A stretch of DNA of 64,000 nucleotides from CAZTTH01 sp964615975 (GTDB lineage Bacteria > Verrucomicrobiota > Lentisphaeria > JABSQK01 > JAJFLO01): positions 9,449 to 73,448 of the forward strand of contig CAZTTH010000018.1 of NCBI GenBank assembly GCA_964615975.1, given 5' to 3'. This document shows positions 63,111 to 64,000 of this stretch, piece by piece (position 1 is the stretch's first letter; every line of letters begins with the position of its first letter). The position numbers were made by a program, and so were the translations under genes. Under the pieces are notes generated by a model. The model had not been told where the DNA came from. It made no database searches and saw only the letters and a list, made by a program, of their open reading frames with translations.

Positions 63111-64000
63111 CTACTTCAAATCTTCCGCAATCGTCGCGAACTGCTCCAGCGCGGCTTCTAAATCTGCGGCGATGTCGGCGGCAATAATTTCGGGGGCAGG
63201 CAGATTGGCGGATTCTTCCAACGCATCATCCTTCAACCAGAAGATATCCAGGTTGATCTTGTCACGTTTGGTCAGCTCATCGTAGGTAAAAGGCCTGAAG
63301 CGTTCGCTCTCTTTCCGGTCGTGGCGATTCTTCGGGTTGTAACAGGCGACAAAATCATCCAGGTCGCTGCGCTTGAGGGTGTTTTCCTTGAGGGTGAAAT
63401 GCAGATTCGTGCGCAGATCGTAAATCCAGAGCTTATCCGTCCACGGCTTTTCCTGGGCGGGTTTGCGGTCGAAGAAAAGGACGTTCGCTTTTACGCCTTG
63501 CGCGTAGAAGATGCCGGTGGGGAGGCGCAGGAGGGTGTGCACATCCGCCTGCTTGAGCAGTTCGCGCCGGATGGTTTCGCCCGCGCCGCCCTCAAAGAGC
63601 ACGTTGTCAGGCAACACCACCGCGGCGTGGCCGTGCTGCTTGAGAATGGTAAAGATGTGCTGGAGGAAATTGAGCTGTTTATTGCTTGTGCTCGCCCAGA
63701 AATCATCGCGGTTGATGATGAGTGATTCCCGGGACGACTCGCCCGCTGCATTGACGATGGTCACGCTGCTCTTCTTGCCGAACGGCGGATTGGCCAGGAC
63801 AATCTCGTATTCGCCGTGTTTACCCGCCAGCGCATCCTTGGTGACAACTGGCAAATCCTCTTCTAATTCCCCGCCGATGCCATGCAGCAGTAGATTCATC
63901 GCGCAGAGGCGCGTGACGCTGTCCACCAGTTCGATGCCGAAGAATGTGCCGCTCTTGAGCTTCTTTTTTTGCTCCCGGTCGAGCGCGTAGTGTCTGGCCA
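63111..64000 (-). CDS. hsdM: type I restriction-modification DNA methylase HsdM, 5' end beyond window
   Basis: The minus-strand frame is open from the right edge to the stop at 63111, so the C-terminal 295 or so codons of HsdM are seen. FFGIELVDSVTRLCAMNLLLHG and IVLANPPFGKKS (motif IV, NPPF) are typical of HsdM N6-adenine methylases, followed by FLQHIFTILKQHGHAAVVLPDNVLFEGG and RLPTGIFYAQGVKANVLFFDR. The start is outside the window, so an internal GTG at about 63926 is not the start. HsdS and HsdR should be nearby in the host. Only a hairpin-rich repeat lies downstream. Confidence 0.95.
   Translation of the reverse strand, partial: ARHYALDREQKKKLKSGTFFGIELVDSVTRLCAMNLLLHGIGGELEEDLPVVTKDALAGKHGEYEIVLANPPFGKKSSVTIVNAAGESSRESLIINRDDFWASTSNKQLNFLQHIFTILKQHGHAAVVLPDNVLFEGGAGETIRRELLKQADVHTLLRLPTGIFYAQGVKANVLFFDRKPAQEKPWTDKLWIYDLRTNLHFTLKENTLKRSDLDDFVACYNPKNRHDRKESERFRPFTYDELTKRDKINLDIFWLKDDALEESANLPAPEIIAADIAADLEAALEQFATIAEDLK

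Noticed and set aside
63111..63926. HsdM start at GTG 63926
   Set aside because: The frame continues to the right edge with typical HsdM sequence, so the start is outside the window.

Overview
The window looks like a metagenome-assembled scaffold from a Gram-negative bacterium. Gram-negative character is shown by apolipoprotein N-acyltransferase, a candidate outer-membrane beta-barrel protein and several pseudopilins. Pseudopilins with an H-x(n)-DG tail, LL-diaminopimelate aminotransferase, and many Amt/PAS/hybrid-kinase sensors together suggest the PVC side of the tree (Lentisphaerota, Verrucomicrobiota, Planctomycetota or a related candidate phylum). This placement is an inference and no marker here settles it. 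No rRNA, tRNA or CRISPR array was recognised.

Layout. 1-6.0 kb (minus): a pseudopilin operon running off the left edge, then epmA, efp, a periplasmic msrA and an H-x-DG pseudopilin. 6.1-10.6 kb (plus): dapL, then a tight trio of ABC ATPase, C39-like cysteine peptidase and RLAN/RimK ATP-grasp ligase, which resembles a peptide-tagging or small-peptide system. 10.6-13.5 kb: a SNF2 helicase. 13.8-30.9 kb: a signalling block with two plus-strand hybrid kinases facing a minus-strand run of genes. That run holds a TPR/beta-barrel protein, a secreted glycosidase-like protein, a membrane c-heme (Tll0287/DUF3365-like) sensor, an ammonium-transporter-histidine-kinase fusion and a REC-PAS-kinase-REC protein. 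31-44.6 kb: housekeeping and envelope genes (EEP nuclease, a second SNF2 helicase, maf, lnt, two glycosyltransferases, hemE, Memo-like, marC) and a nested palindromic repeat.

44.8-64 kb is a defence island on the plus strand. A helicase-DUF1998 protein, a RelB/RelE pair, a DrmD-like SNF2 helicase, an AlbA_2 ATP-binding regulator and a large N6-adenine methylase form a DISARM-related locus. The methylase gene is split only by an assembly gap: the 55 bases on each side of 100 Ns are identical, and joining them restores one frame of about 1311 codons. Downstream come a short truncated reading frame, a three-gene toxin-antitoxin-chaperone module (HigB-like, HigA-like, SecB-like), a 5'-truncated SIR2-like fragment, a DUF433/DUF5615 toxin-antitoxin pair, another coding remnant, a hairpin-rich repeat, and the 3' part of a type I hsdM. 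The mix of intact modules and debris is typical of a fast-turnover accessory region.

Main points for follow-up: the DISARM-related locus with a composite helicase-DUF1998 protein, the ABC/C39/RLAN-RimK trio, the Amt-kinase next to a c-heme sensor, and the SecB-type TAC module.
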